A stretch of DNA of 64,000 nucleotides from DATNIB01 sp035604685 (lineage in GTDB: Bacteria > Actinomycetota > Acidimicrobiia > Acidimicrobiales > RAAP-2), in NCBI GenBank assembly GCA_035604685.1, contig DATNIB010000035.1, forward strand, positions 67,445-131,444, read 5' to 3'. Below are positions 8,201 through 17,430 of this stretch, one piece after another (position 1 is the stretch's first letter; the number at the start of each line of letters is the position of its first letter). The notes under the pieces were generated by a model. The model was given only the letters and a program-made list of their open reading frames with translations. It ran no database searches and was not told the DNA's origin. A program made the translations under genes and the position numbers.

Positions 8201-8815
8201 GGCCTCTACGTGAGCGACCACCCGCTGCTCGGCCTGGAGCAGGCCCTGTCGCGCCACACCGACTGCTCGCTGGCCGAGTTCCGGGAGAGTGCCACCACGG
8301 GCGACGCCGGCCCGTCGGTCGGCTACGCGGCGGAGGGCTCGGTGCGGACGGTGGGCGGCGTGGTGACCGAGCTCAAGCGCCAGCACACGAAGAAGGGCGA
8401 GCTCATGGCCCGCTTCGTCTTAGAGGACCTGCAGGCCTCCATGGAGGTCTTCGTGTTCCCCCGGGTCATGGCCGACTACGGGATGCTGCTCGAGAACGAC
8501 GCCATCGTGGCCATCCGGGGCCGCCTCGACCTGCGCGAGGACCAGCCCAAGATCGTCTGCATGGAGGTGCGACGGCCCGAACTGGTCGCCCTGGGCGCCC
8601 CCGAGCTCAAGATCGCGTTGCCGCTGGGCAGGCTGACCGACGAGACCGTCGGCCGGCTGCGCGGCGTGCTGGTCGGGCACCCCGGCGACTCGCCGGTGCT
8701 CCTGCACGTGGGTGCGAAGGTCCTCCGCCTGCCCCCCGAGTTCAACGTGGACAGCCGCAACGGCGTGGTGGGCGAGCTGAAGCGGCTGCTCGGGGCCAAC
8801 GCCATCGTGGCCTGA
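5213..8815 (+). CDS. dnaE: DNA polymerase III alpha subunit DnaE
   Basis: A 1200-residue replicative polymerase. The N-terminal PHP domain opens with HLHTHTEFSMLDG (residues 8-20) and keeps the histidine and aspartate metal ligands. The polymerase core shows GPGRGSSAGCCVAYCLRI (about residue 380) and the catalytic aspartates in PDIDMDFDERYR (about residues 420-430). The thumb and fingers include YRPGPMAANMH, followed by helix-hairpin-helix segments (LNKRTIESLVKAGAFDSLG) and an OB fold near residue 1040 (VRTVGGVVTELKRQHTKKG). The length fits DnaE1-type replicative enzymes. GTG at 5213 directly precedes the conserved N-terminus; GGAGGG lies 12 bases upstream. It appears monocistronic. Confidence 0.97.
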   Translation: MTSGSFTHLHTHTEFSMLDGAARIGDLVKAAVRDEQPALAITDHGNMYGVLDFYKACRSAGITPIIGTEAYMAGESRHERPVRRGKLDDTGGDVEGGRKLYYHLTLLAETNRGYSNLLKLSSAAYLEGYYYKPRVDWELLERYHEGLIATTGCLGGVVLQALLAGEPARAQALAGRLQDIFGRDSLFVELQDHGIAAQRQTNPQLIDIARRLGAPLLATNDSHYTEAGHAEAHDALLCVQTGTSIDDPKRFKFEGSEYYLKTAAEMRRLFAEVPEACDNTLVIAERAAVEIAFGKPDLPEFPVPEEFSAATYQESATAYLRHLTLAGATQRYGDPLPVEVVERLDYELSIIASMGFSAYFLVVWDLIRFARESNIRVGPGRGSSAGCCVAYCLRIVDLDPIRYGLLFERFLNPGRKEMPDIDMDFDERYRSDVIRYASERYGWDHVAQVVTFSTIKARAAVRDAARVLGFPYIVGDKIAKAMPPLVMGRDTPLNACFEELPGHADGYKVATELREMYASDPEAKRVIDVARGLEGLRRQDGIHAAAVVITRQPLTDYLPIQRKPEPGTDPASAPIVTQYEMHGVSDLGLLKMDFLGLRNLSVIERTLDVIEQTSGARPDIDAVDLDDQGVFAMLGKGNSIGVFQLEGVPMRALMRSLAPTSFDDVAALVALYRPGPMAANMHNDYADRKNDRKPITYLHEDMEALLADTYGLMIYQESVMRVAQQFAGYTLEEADNLRKACGKKIRSLMAKERKAFLAGCERTGYGTELGTALFDIIEPFADYAFPKAHAYGYGLVAYQTAWLKVHYPVEYMAALLTSVKDDKDRTAVYLAECRSLGIEVVVPDVNSSAAEFTPHPDAVSPSIVFGLAAVRNVGESLVERVVAEREANGAFVDAYDFCRRVDPIVLNKRTIESLVKAGAFDSLGHPRQGLALVIEEIVDRTIERRREHDVGIATLFSSVEPEGATEGEGRWEGTRIAIPDTEFDKAQRLAFEKEMLGLYVSDHPLLGLEQALSRHTDCSLAEFRESATTGDAGPSVGYAAEGSVRTVGGVVTELKRQHTKKGELMARFVLEDLQASMEVFVFPRVMADYGMLLENDAIVAIRGRLDLREDQPKIVCMEVRRPELVALGAPELKIALPLGRLTDETVGRLRGVLVGHPGDSPVLLHVGAKVLRLPPEFNVDSRNGVVGELKRLLGANAIVA

Positions 8816-8906
8816 ACGCCCGGAAAACCGCCGGTCACCAGGACAGAGACGCTGCCTGGCCCGGGGCGCCCGCCCGCTCGGGTGGGAAAGGTCTCGCCGA
8901 CTGCCG

Positions 8907-8912
8907 TACAAT
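8907..8912 (+). promoter_or_regulatory. -10 box TACAAT, leaderless promoter
   Basis: TACAAT ends 6 bases before the ATG at 8919 and no Shine-Dalgarno sequence can fit between them. This is the closest match to a vegetative -10 box in the window. Confidence 0.6.
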
Positions 8913-8918
8913 TGACGC

Positions 8919-9590
8919 ATGGCGATGGTCGTGGCAACGAAGGACTGCACCGCACTGAGTGACACCGAGCTGGTGGAGATGGCCGATCTGTCGGCCGGGC
9001 GGCAGCCCGAGTTCGACATCGGCTTCGTCTCCAAGCAGCGTGAGGAGTGGGTTCTCGTCACCCAGGCGCGCGAGGGCACGAAGCTGCGCGGCTACTCGTT
9101 CTGCACGCTGGAGCGGATCGGCGGCACGCCGTCGCTCTTGGTCGGGGTGGCGAGCGTCGACCGCGTGGCCCGGGCCGAGTCCGCCCTGAAGGCGATGATG
9201 ACCGACCAGTTCCGCCGGGCGCTGCTCGCCTTCCCCGACGAGGACGTCCTGCTCGGGACCCGCCTGCTCTCGGCGGACGGCTTCCGGGCCTTCGCCGGTC
9301 TCGACGACGTCGTGCCCCGCCCCGGCCACCGGGCGAGCGGCGAGGAGCGGGCCTGGGCCCGGCGCCTGGTCAAGCGGTTCGGCGGCGAGAGCAGCCTCGA
9401 CGACCGCACCTTCATCGTGAAGGGCGACGGGTCGGTGGTGGGCGGTTTCGACTTCTGCGCCCCCAAGGTCAAGCTGCCCGACGGCGTGGCCGAGCTGTTC
9501 ACCGGCCTGCGCGCGGATCGTGGCGATCGGTTGGTCGCGTTCGGCTGGGCCATGGCCGAGGACCTGGCCGCGGGGCGGCTCGGCCGCTAA
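8919..9590 (+). CDS. Conserved hypothetical protein
   Basis: A 223-residue protein that I cannot assign. It has a soluble composition with alternating strand-like and helical stretches (EEWVLVTQAREGTKLRGYSF, SLLVGVASVDRVARAESALK, DRTFIVKGDGSVVGGFDF), loosely reminiscent of an acetyltransferase-like fold, but no diagnostic motif is visible. There is no signal peptide or membrane segment. Codon use is like its neighbours, so I take it as a genuine resident gene. It has its own leaderless promoter and stands alone between dnaE and a convergent gene. Confidence 0.7.
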   Translation: MAMVVATKDCTALSDTELVEMADLSAGRQPEFDIGFVSKQREEWVLVTQAREGTKLRGYSFCTLERIGGTPSLLVGVASVDRVARAESALKAMMTDQFRRALLAFPDEDVLLGTRLLSADGFRAFAGLDDVVPRPGHRASGEERAWARRLVKRFGGESSLDDRTFIVKGDGSVVGGFDFCAPKVKLPDGVAELFTGLRADRGDRLVAFGWAMAEDLAAGRLGR

Positions 9591-9608
9591 GCGCGCGGCC
9601 GGCGCGGC

Positions 9609-10361
9609 TCAGCCGCGCGGGAGCAGGGCATTGCAGACCTTGTAGCAGTGGCCGTCGCGCGGGGCGCTCAGCGTGGCCAACAGGTAGTGCGGACGGAAGC
9701 CGAGCGCGCTCGAGAGGTCGGCGCCGCTCAGGCGTTCGCGCCGGGCCGCGTCCAGGCAGCGGACGGCCTCAGGGTCCTCGAGCGGCAGCCAGACGTCCTC
9801 TCGGTCCCAACCGAAGCGCGCCGAGGCACCGGAACCCTCGTCGTGCCGGATGAGTTGGGGTCCGCGGGTCGGCACGATGAGCGCCACCGAGGGCCGCACG
9901 CCGCGGAACTCCCAGTAGGGGGCCGAGACGCCGCCGAAGCCGAGCAGGGGGCCGTCGGGCGGGGCCGCCACCGCCTGGAGCAGCCGCCGCACCCGCCGCC
10001 CGCGCAGCGTGCCCACGTGGCGGGGGAGCGCGGCCGCGGTGGCCGCCTCGGGCTGGGCCAGGTCGTCGCGCTCGGGGTCGTCGGCCAGGGTGGCCGCGAC
10101 CAGGTCGAACGGTGCCAGATCGGGGTGGTGACCCACGGGCCAGGGCACCCGCAGCCGCACCAGCGCGCCGGAGGCGAGGTCGATGGCCACGGTGTCCTCG
10201 GGCGTGGAGGCGAGCACGAGCAGGCGGAGCTCGGCCCCTCCCCGGACGACCAGGCGCTGCCGGCGCCGGTCGCTCGCGGTCGATCCGGTGGCGCGTGCGG
10301 CGAGGGGTCCCACGTCGTTCGATTGCACCGTTGGGGATCGCTCCCCGAAGCGTGCGCGCAA
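9609..10361 (-). CDS. Hypothetical protein downstream of the YyaL-type gene
   Basis: A 250-residue protein of unknown function. It contains a possible small beta-rich domain (RLVVRGGAELRLLVLAST, VAIDLASGALVRLRVPW) and a later LLGFGGVSAPYWEFRGVRPSVALIVPT segment. No catalytic motif, signal peptide or membrane helix is recognisable. Its TTG start at 10361 lies 8 bases after the stop of the thioredoxin-fold gene, so the two probably form an operon. A GTG at 10328 is an equally possible start. Codon use looks authentic. Confidence 0.6.
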   Translation of the reverse strand: MRARFGERSPTVQSNDVGPLAARATGSTASDRRRQRLVVRGGAELRLLVLASTPEDTVAIDLASGALVRLRVPWPVGHHPDLAPFDLVAATLADDPERDDLAQPEAATAAALPRHVGTLRGRRVRRLLQAVAAPPDGPLLGFGGVSAPYWEFRGVRPSVALIVPTRGPQLIRHDEGSGASARFGWDREDVWLPLEDPEAVRCLDAARRERLSGADLSSALGFRPHYLLATLSAPRDGHCYKVCNALLPRG

Positions 10362-10368
10362 CGCCCTG

Positions 10369-12408
<2,040 letters not shown>

Positions 12409-12448
12409 GGCCGGACGACGATTTGCGCGATGCCGTGAAAGGCGCGCT

Positions 12449-13369
12449 TCAATAGCCGGCTTCGGCATCGATCAGTCCCTCGAACGGCTCACCTGCGGCC
12501 AGGTGAGCCACGTTGGCGGCGATGCGCGCGGCCAACAGTGGCTCGGTCATCTCGGGGGTATCGGCGGTGTGCGGGGTGATGATGCAGTTGGACAGGGCCC
12601 AAAGCGGGTGGCCGTCGGGCAGCGGTTCGGGGTCGGTCACGTCGAGCGCAGCCCCGGCGATCTCGTGGCGAGCCAGGGCCTGGACGAGAGCGTCGGTGAC
12701 GACATGGCGGCCGCGGGCGACGTTGACCAGCCAGGCTCGGGTATCCATCAGGGCGAGTTCGGGGCCCGAGATGATGCCCGTGGTCTGAGGGGTGAGCGCC
12801 AGAGCCACGAAGACGACGAGGGCATTGCGGAGAGCGTCGTGCAGGTGCTCGGTGGCGACTACCCGCGAGGCACCCGGGACAGGGTCAGGCCGGCGGCGGA
12901 CCACGGTGGCTCGCACCCGGAACGGCGCGAGCAACCCGAGGAGGGCGATGGCGATGCCGCCGCCGCCAAGAACAGTGACCGGTTGGTCATAGAGGGAGAG
13001 CCCGGCCGGCTTCCCCCAGCTGCTGGCCCGGACCCGCTCAGGCAGGTGGCGAAGCCCCGCCAGGGCCAGGAGCAGGGCGTGTTCGGCTACCGGTTCGGCG
13101 TAGGAGCCCTTGGCACACGTCCAGGTGCGACCGTCACCGAAGATGCTCCGGGAGGCGTAGGACTCCACCCCGGCGAAGGGCAGCTGCACCCAGCGAATCC
13201 TGGGTGACGCCTCCAACACGCGGCTCAGGCCGTCGGGATCGCGAGGGGAGAGCCATACGAGTCCTTCAGCCGGTTCACCCGCTGCCACCGGGACGCCGCC
13301 ACCCCGGCGGATGGCGTCCTCGGCAGAGGGAGTCGGTTCGGGACCGATTGCAATGCGGGGCGCTGGCAC
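12449..13369 (-). CDS. D-isomer-specific 2-hydroxyacid dehydrogenase
   Basis: A 306-residue NAD-dependent dehydrogenase. The nucleotide-binding turn is VTVLGGGGIAIALLG near residue 131, a slightly unusual glycine pattern. The catalytic arginine is in LVNVARGRHVVTD, the acidic partner in LDVTDPEPLPDGHPLW, and the catalytic histidine in IITPHTADTPEM. These match the glyoxylate/hydroxypyruvate reductase branch, which often has a divergent N-terminal substrate domain, as here (LPFAGVESYAS). The exact substrate cannot be assigned. GTG at 13369 is the start that keeps the whole N-terminal domain. It heads the leftward run with the YyaL-type gene. Confidence 0.88.
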   Translation of the reverse strand: MPAPRIAIGPEPTPSAEDAIRRGGGVPVAAGEPAEGLVWLSPRDPDGLSRVLEASPRIRWVQLPFAGVESYASRSIFGDGRTWTCAKGSYAEPVAEHALLLALAGLRHLPERVRASSWGKPAGLSLYDQPVTVLGGGGIAIALLGLLAPFRVRATVVRRRPDPVPGASRVVATEHLHDALRNALVVFVALALTPQTTGIISGPELALMDTRAWLVNVARGRHVVTDALVQALARHEIAGAALDVTDPEPLPDGHPLWALSNCIITPHTADTPEMTEPLLAARIAANVAHLAAGEPFEGLIDAEAGY

Positions 13370-13653
13370 GGCGTCATTTCTATGTGATCGGCACTCGCGA
13401 GGCTAAGTAGCGGAAGCGAGGTAGTGCGCGCGCCAGATCCGCGCCGCGGAGATGACGCCCTTGCCGCCCTGGGCACCGCACTCAGACTTGTCCGGGCCCG
13501 GCCAGCTGGCGAAGGTGGCGCTCGGCGTGTCGCTCGTCAGCGCCGACACCCACCTCCTGGCGGCGGGGCTGGCCGAGTCCCCCGGAGCCATTGCGGAACG
13601 CCTTCGACTACTTCCCGGACACTGAAGGATCCCAGGCCCCCGGCCCGTTGATT
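13370..13653. other. Unassigned 284-base interval with two overlapping small ORFs
   Basis: No gene can be named here. A plus-strand ORF from ATG 13452 to TGA 13625 (57 codons) and a minus-strand ORF from 13657 to 13403 (84 codons) overlap, and both use mostly G or C at the third codon position, so codon bias does not decide between them. Neither product resembles a family I know. The right end (about 13600-13680) is less GC-rich. It may hold a small unknown gene or the remains of a decayed one, between genes that diverge in function. Confidence 0.3.
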
Positions 13654-14808
13654 TCACCGCAAGGCGGAACGACGGAGCTTTCCCGAGTCTGTGCGGGGCA
13701 ACCGATCCACGAGCACCAGCTCCTTCGGCGCCGACCAGGGCGAGAGCTCGTCGCCGGCCAGCCGGCGAAGGGACTCGAGGCTGGGGGGGTCGGCGGGGTC
13801 AGCGGGCACCACCCATGCCACCACCCGCTCGCCCCACTCGGCGTCCGGTCGCCTCCAGACTGCGACCTCTCGGACGCCGCGGTGCTCGGCCAGCACTTGC
13901 TCGACGGCCGCCGGCCAGACCTTCTCGCCTCCGGTGACCACTACCTCGGCGATCCGGCCCTCGACCCGTAGTCGACCGTCTGCCAGCAGCTGGCCGGCGT
14001 CTCCGGTGGGGAGCCAGCCTCCCGCACCGTCGGGTCCGGCGACTCGTGGATCGACGCCGTCGCGATAGGCACGCAGGAGCATGGGAGCTCGCACGAGGAT
14101 CTCGCCGGACGCGCCCCTGCCGTCCTCGCCGGTCCCGATGGCTAGCTCGACCCCGTCGAGGGCCACACCGTCGTAGACGACACCGGACCCCGTCTCGGTC
14201 ATGCCGTAGGTGGTGACCACGTTGGCGGCCAGCTCGGCCGGCGGGGCGGCACCGCCGAGGAGGATGCAGACGAATGCCGACGGATCGACCCGCGCCAGGG
14301 CGGTGGCGACGAGCGAGACGTGGGTGGTGTCGCCGCGTCGCCCCGAAGCGGACACGGCGTCGGCGTCGAAGGTGTCGTGCACGGTGACCGGTGTGTTTGT
14401 GACCAACGCGCGAAGGACGACGGACAGGCCGCCGATGTGAGCGAGGGGAAGACAGCAGAGCCACCGGTGGCGGGCGGGGTCGACCTCGAGCCGGGCCGAA
14501 CTGGCCCGCGCCGAGGCCGCGATCGCGTCATGGGTGAGCACCACGCCCCGCGGGTCACCAGTCGTCCCCGAGGTCGTCATGACCAGCGCGTCGCCCGTCT
14601 GCACGGGCAGGCCGCCCGGGAGCGGACGGCGATCGCCCGACTCGTCGAGGACCGCGGTGGGCCGCAGGGCACTGAGCTGGCTCCGGACCGCCCGTGGCGG
14701 GAGCCGCCGATCCAGGGGAGCGACGGCGTCGCCGGCGTCCCAGACCCGGCTCAGGGCGTCCACAAACGGCGCTCCACCAGGGAGGTCCAGGGCGACGAGC
14801 TCAGGCAT
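13654..14808 (-). CDS. menE: o-Succinylbenzoate-CoA ligase MenE (AMP-binding)
   Basis: A 384-residue acyl-CoA synthetase of the ANL superfamily, assigned to the menaquinone step that activates o-succinylbenzoate. Visible core motifs are the P-loop MTTSGTTGDPRGVVLTH (about residues 77-93), YGMTETGSG, the adenylate-binding LPTGDAGQL, and the C-terminal lysine in PRTDSGKLRRSAL. It is shorter than typical ligases, as MenE proteins often are. Identity rests mainly on adjacency to menB, menA, menH and menD. It diverges from menB, sharing one symmetric -10 box; its ATG at 14808 is 8 bases from that box. Confidence 0.88.
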   Translation of the reverse strand: MPELVALDLPGGAPFVDALSRVWDAGDAVAPLDRRLPPRAVRSQLSALRPTAVLDESGDRRPLPGGLPVQTGDALVMTTSGTTGDPRGVVLTHDAIAASARASSARLEVDPARHRWLCCLPLAHIGGLSVVLRALVTNTPVTVHDTFDADAVSASGRRGDTTHVSLVATALARVDPSAFVCILLGGAAPPAELAANVVTTYGMTETGSGVVYDGVALDGVELAIGTGEDGRGASGEILVRAPMLLRAYRDGVDPRVAGPDGAGGWLPTGDAGQLLADGRLRVEGRIAEVVVTGGEKVWPAAVEQVLAEHRGVREVAVWRRPDAEWGERVVAWVVPADPADPPSLESLRRLAGDELSPWSAPKELVLVDRLPRTDSGKLRRSALR

Positions 14809-14815
14809 CCGCCGG

Positions 14816-14822
14816 TAGCGTA
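14816..14822. promoter_or_regulatory. Symmetric bidirectional -10 box between menE and menB
   Basis: The sequence TAGCGTA reads as TAGCGT on the plus strand (8 bases before menB ATG 14830) and TACGCT on the minus strand (8 bases before menE ATG 14808). One element can thus serve both divergent genes, each leaderless. Confidence 0.5.
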
Positions 14823-14829
14823 GGTCCCG

Positions 14830-15729
14830 ATGGTCCCGCTACGAACCGTGATCAGCGGGCCGCCCACCGACCCCCTCGACGGGCTGCGCGCCCTGCCCGG
14901 ACCGAGCTGGAAGGCGGCGGCAGAGTTCAGCGACATCCGCTACGAGACGGCCGAGGGCATCGCGCGGATCACGATCTGCCGGCCCGAGGTGCGCAATGCC
15001 TTCCGGCCCCAGACGCTCTTCGAGCTGACCGACGCCTTCGGGGCCGCCCGTGACGACCCCGACGTGGGCGTCATCATCCTGCGCGGTGAGGGGCCCGACG
15101 CCTTCTGCTCGGGCGGCGACCAGCGCATCCGGGGGGAGGACGGCTACATCGGGGCCGACGCCGTGGCCGAGCGCGGCATCGGGCGCCTCAACGTCCTCGA
15201 CCTCCAGGTCCTCATCCGGCGGATCCCCAAGCCGGTCATCGCGAGCGTGGCCGGGTACGCCATCGGGGGCGGCCACGTGCTGCATCTGGTCTGTGACCTG
15301 ACGATCGCCGCCGACAACGCGCGCTTCGGCCAGACCGGCCCCATGGTCGGCAGCTTCGACGGCGGCTACGGGTCGGGCCTGCTGGCCCGCACCATCGGGC
15401 TGAAACGGGCCAAGGAGATCTGGTTCCTCTGCCGCCAGTACGACGCGGCCGAGGCCTTGGCCTGGGGGCTCGTGAACACGGTGGTGCCGCTCGACGACCT
15501 CGAGACGGAGACCGCGGCCTGGTGCCGTCGGATCCTCTCGCTCTCGCCGATCGCCCTGCGCATGCTGAAGGCCGGCTTCAATGCGGCCGACGACGGGCTG
15601 GCCGGGGTGCAGCAGCTGGCCGGCGACGCCACCATGCTCTTCTACATGACCGAAGAGGGCCAAGAGGGGCGCAACGCCTACCTGGAGCATCGTCCGCCCG
15701 ACTTCTCTCGCTTCCCCCGGCGGCCGTGA
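14830..15729 (+). CDS. menB: 1,4-Dihydroxy-2-naphthoyl-CoA synthase MenB
   Basis: A 299-residue crotonase-fold enzyme that cyclises o-succinylbenzoyl-CoA in menaquinone synthesis. The signature MenB features are present: the oxyanion-hole segment FCSGGDQRIRGEDGY, AGYAIGGGHVLHLVCDLTIA, and FGQTGPMVGSFDGGYGSG carrying the catalytic aspartate/tyrosine region. The C-terminal tail ending in FSRFPRR is typical of MenB. The ATG at 14830 lies 8 bases after a TAGCGT -10 box. Its stop overlaps the GTG of menA, so the two are coupled. Confidence 0.96.
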   Translation: MVPLRTVISGPPTDPLDGLRALPGPSWKAAAEFSDIRYETAEGIARITICRPEVRNAFRPQTLFELTDAFGAARDDPDVGVIILRGEGPDAFCSGGDQRIRGEDGYIGADAVAERGIGRLNVLDLQVLIRRIPKPVIASVAGYAIGGGHVLHLVCDLTIAADNARFGQTGPMVGSFDGGYGSGLLARTIGLKRAKEIWFLCRQYDAAEALAWGLVNTVVPLDDLETETAAWCRRILSLSPIALRMLKAGFNAADDGLAGVQQLAGDATMLFYMTEEGQEGRNAYLEHRPPDFSRFPRRP

Positions 15730-16637
15730 CCACACTGCCGACGGGGTCCGGCACGCCGCCGGCACCCGGCGGTCTGGCTCGCTGGGTGGTGGGCGCCCGG
15801 CCGCGCACGCTCGCCTCCGCGGTGACCCCGGTCTGTGTCGGCACGGCGATCGGCCGGTGGTCGACCGGCGCCCCGGTCTTCTGGTGGCGCGCCGGCGGGG
15901 CGCTCTGTGTCGCGCTCGCCATCCAGATCGGCACCAACTACGCCAACGACTACGCCGACGGCGTGCGGGGCACCGACGAGGGGCGCGTCGGCCCGCGGCG
16001 CCTCGTCGCCTCGGGCCTGGCCTCGCCCCGCGCCGTCGCCCTGGCGGCGGCGGCGTCGTTCGCCGTGGCCGGCTTCGTGGGGTTGGCCCTGGCGGCCACC
16101 ACGACCTGGTGGCTGCTCCTGGTGGGCGCGGCCTCGGTGGCCGCGGGCTGGCTCTACACCGGGGGTCCCCGCCCCTACGGCTACCTCGGCCTGGGGGAGC
16201 CGTTCGTGTTCGTGTTCTTCGGCCTCGTCGCCACCATGGGATCCGCCTACCTGCAGGCCGGCCGGGTGACGCTCGTGTCGCTCGCGGCGGCCGTCCCCGT
16301 CGGCTTCGTCACGACGGCGCTGCTCGAGGCGAACAACCTGCGAGACCGGGAGGGCGACGCCGCGGCGGGAAAGCGCACGCTGGCGGTCCGCCTCGGAGGA
16401 GACCGGGCCCGCTGGCTCTACGTGGGCGCGCTCGGCGCCGGCGCGCTCGGCATCGCGGCTCTGGCCGTGCGTCGCCCGGTGGCGCTGATCGCGCTCGGCG
16501 CGTTGGCGATTGGCCTCCCGTCCATTCGCCGGGTGCTGGGCGGTGCCCAAGGCAAGGACCTGCTCCCGGTGCTCGCCGCCACCGGCCGCATCCAGATCGC
16601 GCTCGGTGCGCTGCTCGTCGTCGGGATCCTCGTATGA
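15726..16637 (+). CDS. menA: 1,4-Dihydroxy-2-naphthoate polyprenyltransferase MenA
   Basis: A 303-residue UbiA-family integral membrane prenyltransferase that attaches the isoprenoid tail to make demethylmenaquinone. About eight or nine hydrophobic segments are visible. The first aspartate-rich motif is NYANDYADGVRGTDE (near residue 77) and the second is in LEANNLRDREGDAAAGKRTLAVRLG, both binding magnesium-diphosphate. The start is GTG at 15726, inside a GTGA overlap with the menB stop; longer upstream frames run through menB and are spurious. Its 3' end faces menH. Confidence 0.94.
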   Translation: MTTLPTGSGTPPAPGGLARWVVGARPRTLASAVTPVCVGTAIGRWSTGAPVFWWRAGGALCVALAIQIGTNYANDYADGVRGTDEGRVGPRRLVASGLASPRAVALAAAASFAVAGFVGLALAATTTWWLLLVGAASVAAGWLYTGGPRPYGYLGLGEPFVFVFFGLVATMGSAYLQAGRVTLVSLAAAVPVGFVTTALLEANNLRDREGDAAAGKRTLAVRLGGDRARWLYVGALGAGALGIAALAVRRPVALIALGALAIGLPSIRRVLGGAQGKDLLPVLAATGRIQIALGALLVVGILV

Positions 16638-16648
16638 GGAACGCTCCC

Positions 16649-17425
16649 TCAGCGCGGGGTCTCGGTCGCGGACAGCCACGAGGCGACGAAGCGCGCGGAC
16701 AGCGCGGGCTGCTCGAGGTGGGCGGCGTGCGCCGCGCCGGGCACCGCCGAGAACACGCCTCCGGTGAGCGCGGCGATGCGCAGACCGGCCACCACGAAGC
16801 GCGGATCGTTCGCCCCGGCGAGCACCAGCACCGGCACCCGGCAGGTAGCCAGCCGGTCCCACAGCGGCTGCTGGGTCCCGGTCCCGGCCAGGCGGAGGCT
16901 GGAGGCGAGTCCGGCCGCGGTGTTGCGCCGGCGCTCGTCGATCTCTGCGGCGTCGGGCCGGAGCGTGCCGAACATCGGATTGGCCAGCCAGCGCTCGAGG
17001 AACCCGTCGAGGTCGCCGTCGCGTTCGAGCTCGTCGGCCAGCTCCTCGTCCCGGGCCCGGCGCGCGGCGCGAGCGGCGTCGTCCTCGATGCCCCCCGTGG
17101 CGCCGATGAGGATCAGCCGCCGCACGCGCTCGGGGTGGTCGAGGGCCGCGTGGAGGGCGACCCGGGCCCCGAGGGAGTAGCCGAGCAGGTCGACGGGAAC
17201 CTCGCCGGCCCGCGCCGCGGCGTCGAGCACGAGCTCGCCTGCGGTCGGAAGGTCGGCCTCGACCGTCGACGACCCGGCGTGGCCGGGGAGGTCCACCGAG
17301 ACGAGCTGGCGGTGACGGGCCAGTGCCACCGCGAAGGGGCCCCACAGGCGGCCCGTCTGGGTGAACCCGTGCGCGAGCACGATCGGCGGCCCCTCGCCCA
17401 CCAGTTCTACGTGCAGGGCGGCCAT
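16649..17425 (-). CDS. menH: MenH-like alpha/beta hydrolase (SHCHC synthase)
   Basis: A 258-residue alpha/beta hydrolase placed between menA and menD, so most likely 2-succinyl-6-hydroxy-2,4-cyclohexadiene-1-carboxylate synthase. The fold markers are VLAHGFTQTGRLWGP (oxyanion region), VDLPGHAGS, and the nucleophile serine in LLGYSLGARVALHAA near residue 84. The catalytic aspartate is in LVLAGANDPRFV and the histidine in PGAAHAAHLEQP. Without context it could be another small hydrolase. It is read leftwards and its ATG is only 5 bases from the divergent menD start; a TACGCT box inside menD is its likely promoter. Confidence 0.85.
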   Translation of the reverse strand: MAALHVELVGEGPPIVLAHGFTQTGRLWGPFAVALARHRQLVSVDLPGHAGSSTVEADLPTAGELVLDAAARAGEVPVDLLGYSLGARVALHAALDHPERVRRLILIGATGGIEDDAARAARRARDEELADELERDGDLDGFLERWLANPMFGTLRPDAAEIDERRRNTAAGLASSLRLAGTGTQQPLWDRLATCRVPVLVLAGANDPRFVVAGLRIAALTGGVFSAVPGAAHAAHLEQPALSARFVASWLSATETPR

Positions 17426-17430
17426 CAGCG

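Noticed and set aside
5054..8386. Two long minus-strand frames opposite dnaE
   Set aside because: Both mirror dnaE codons and contain no family motif; the plus strand encodes a complete polymerase.
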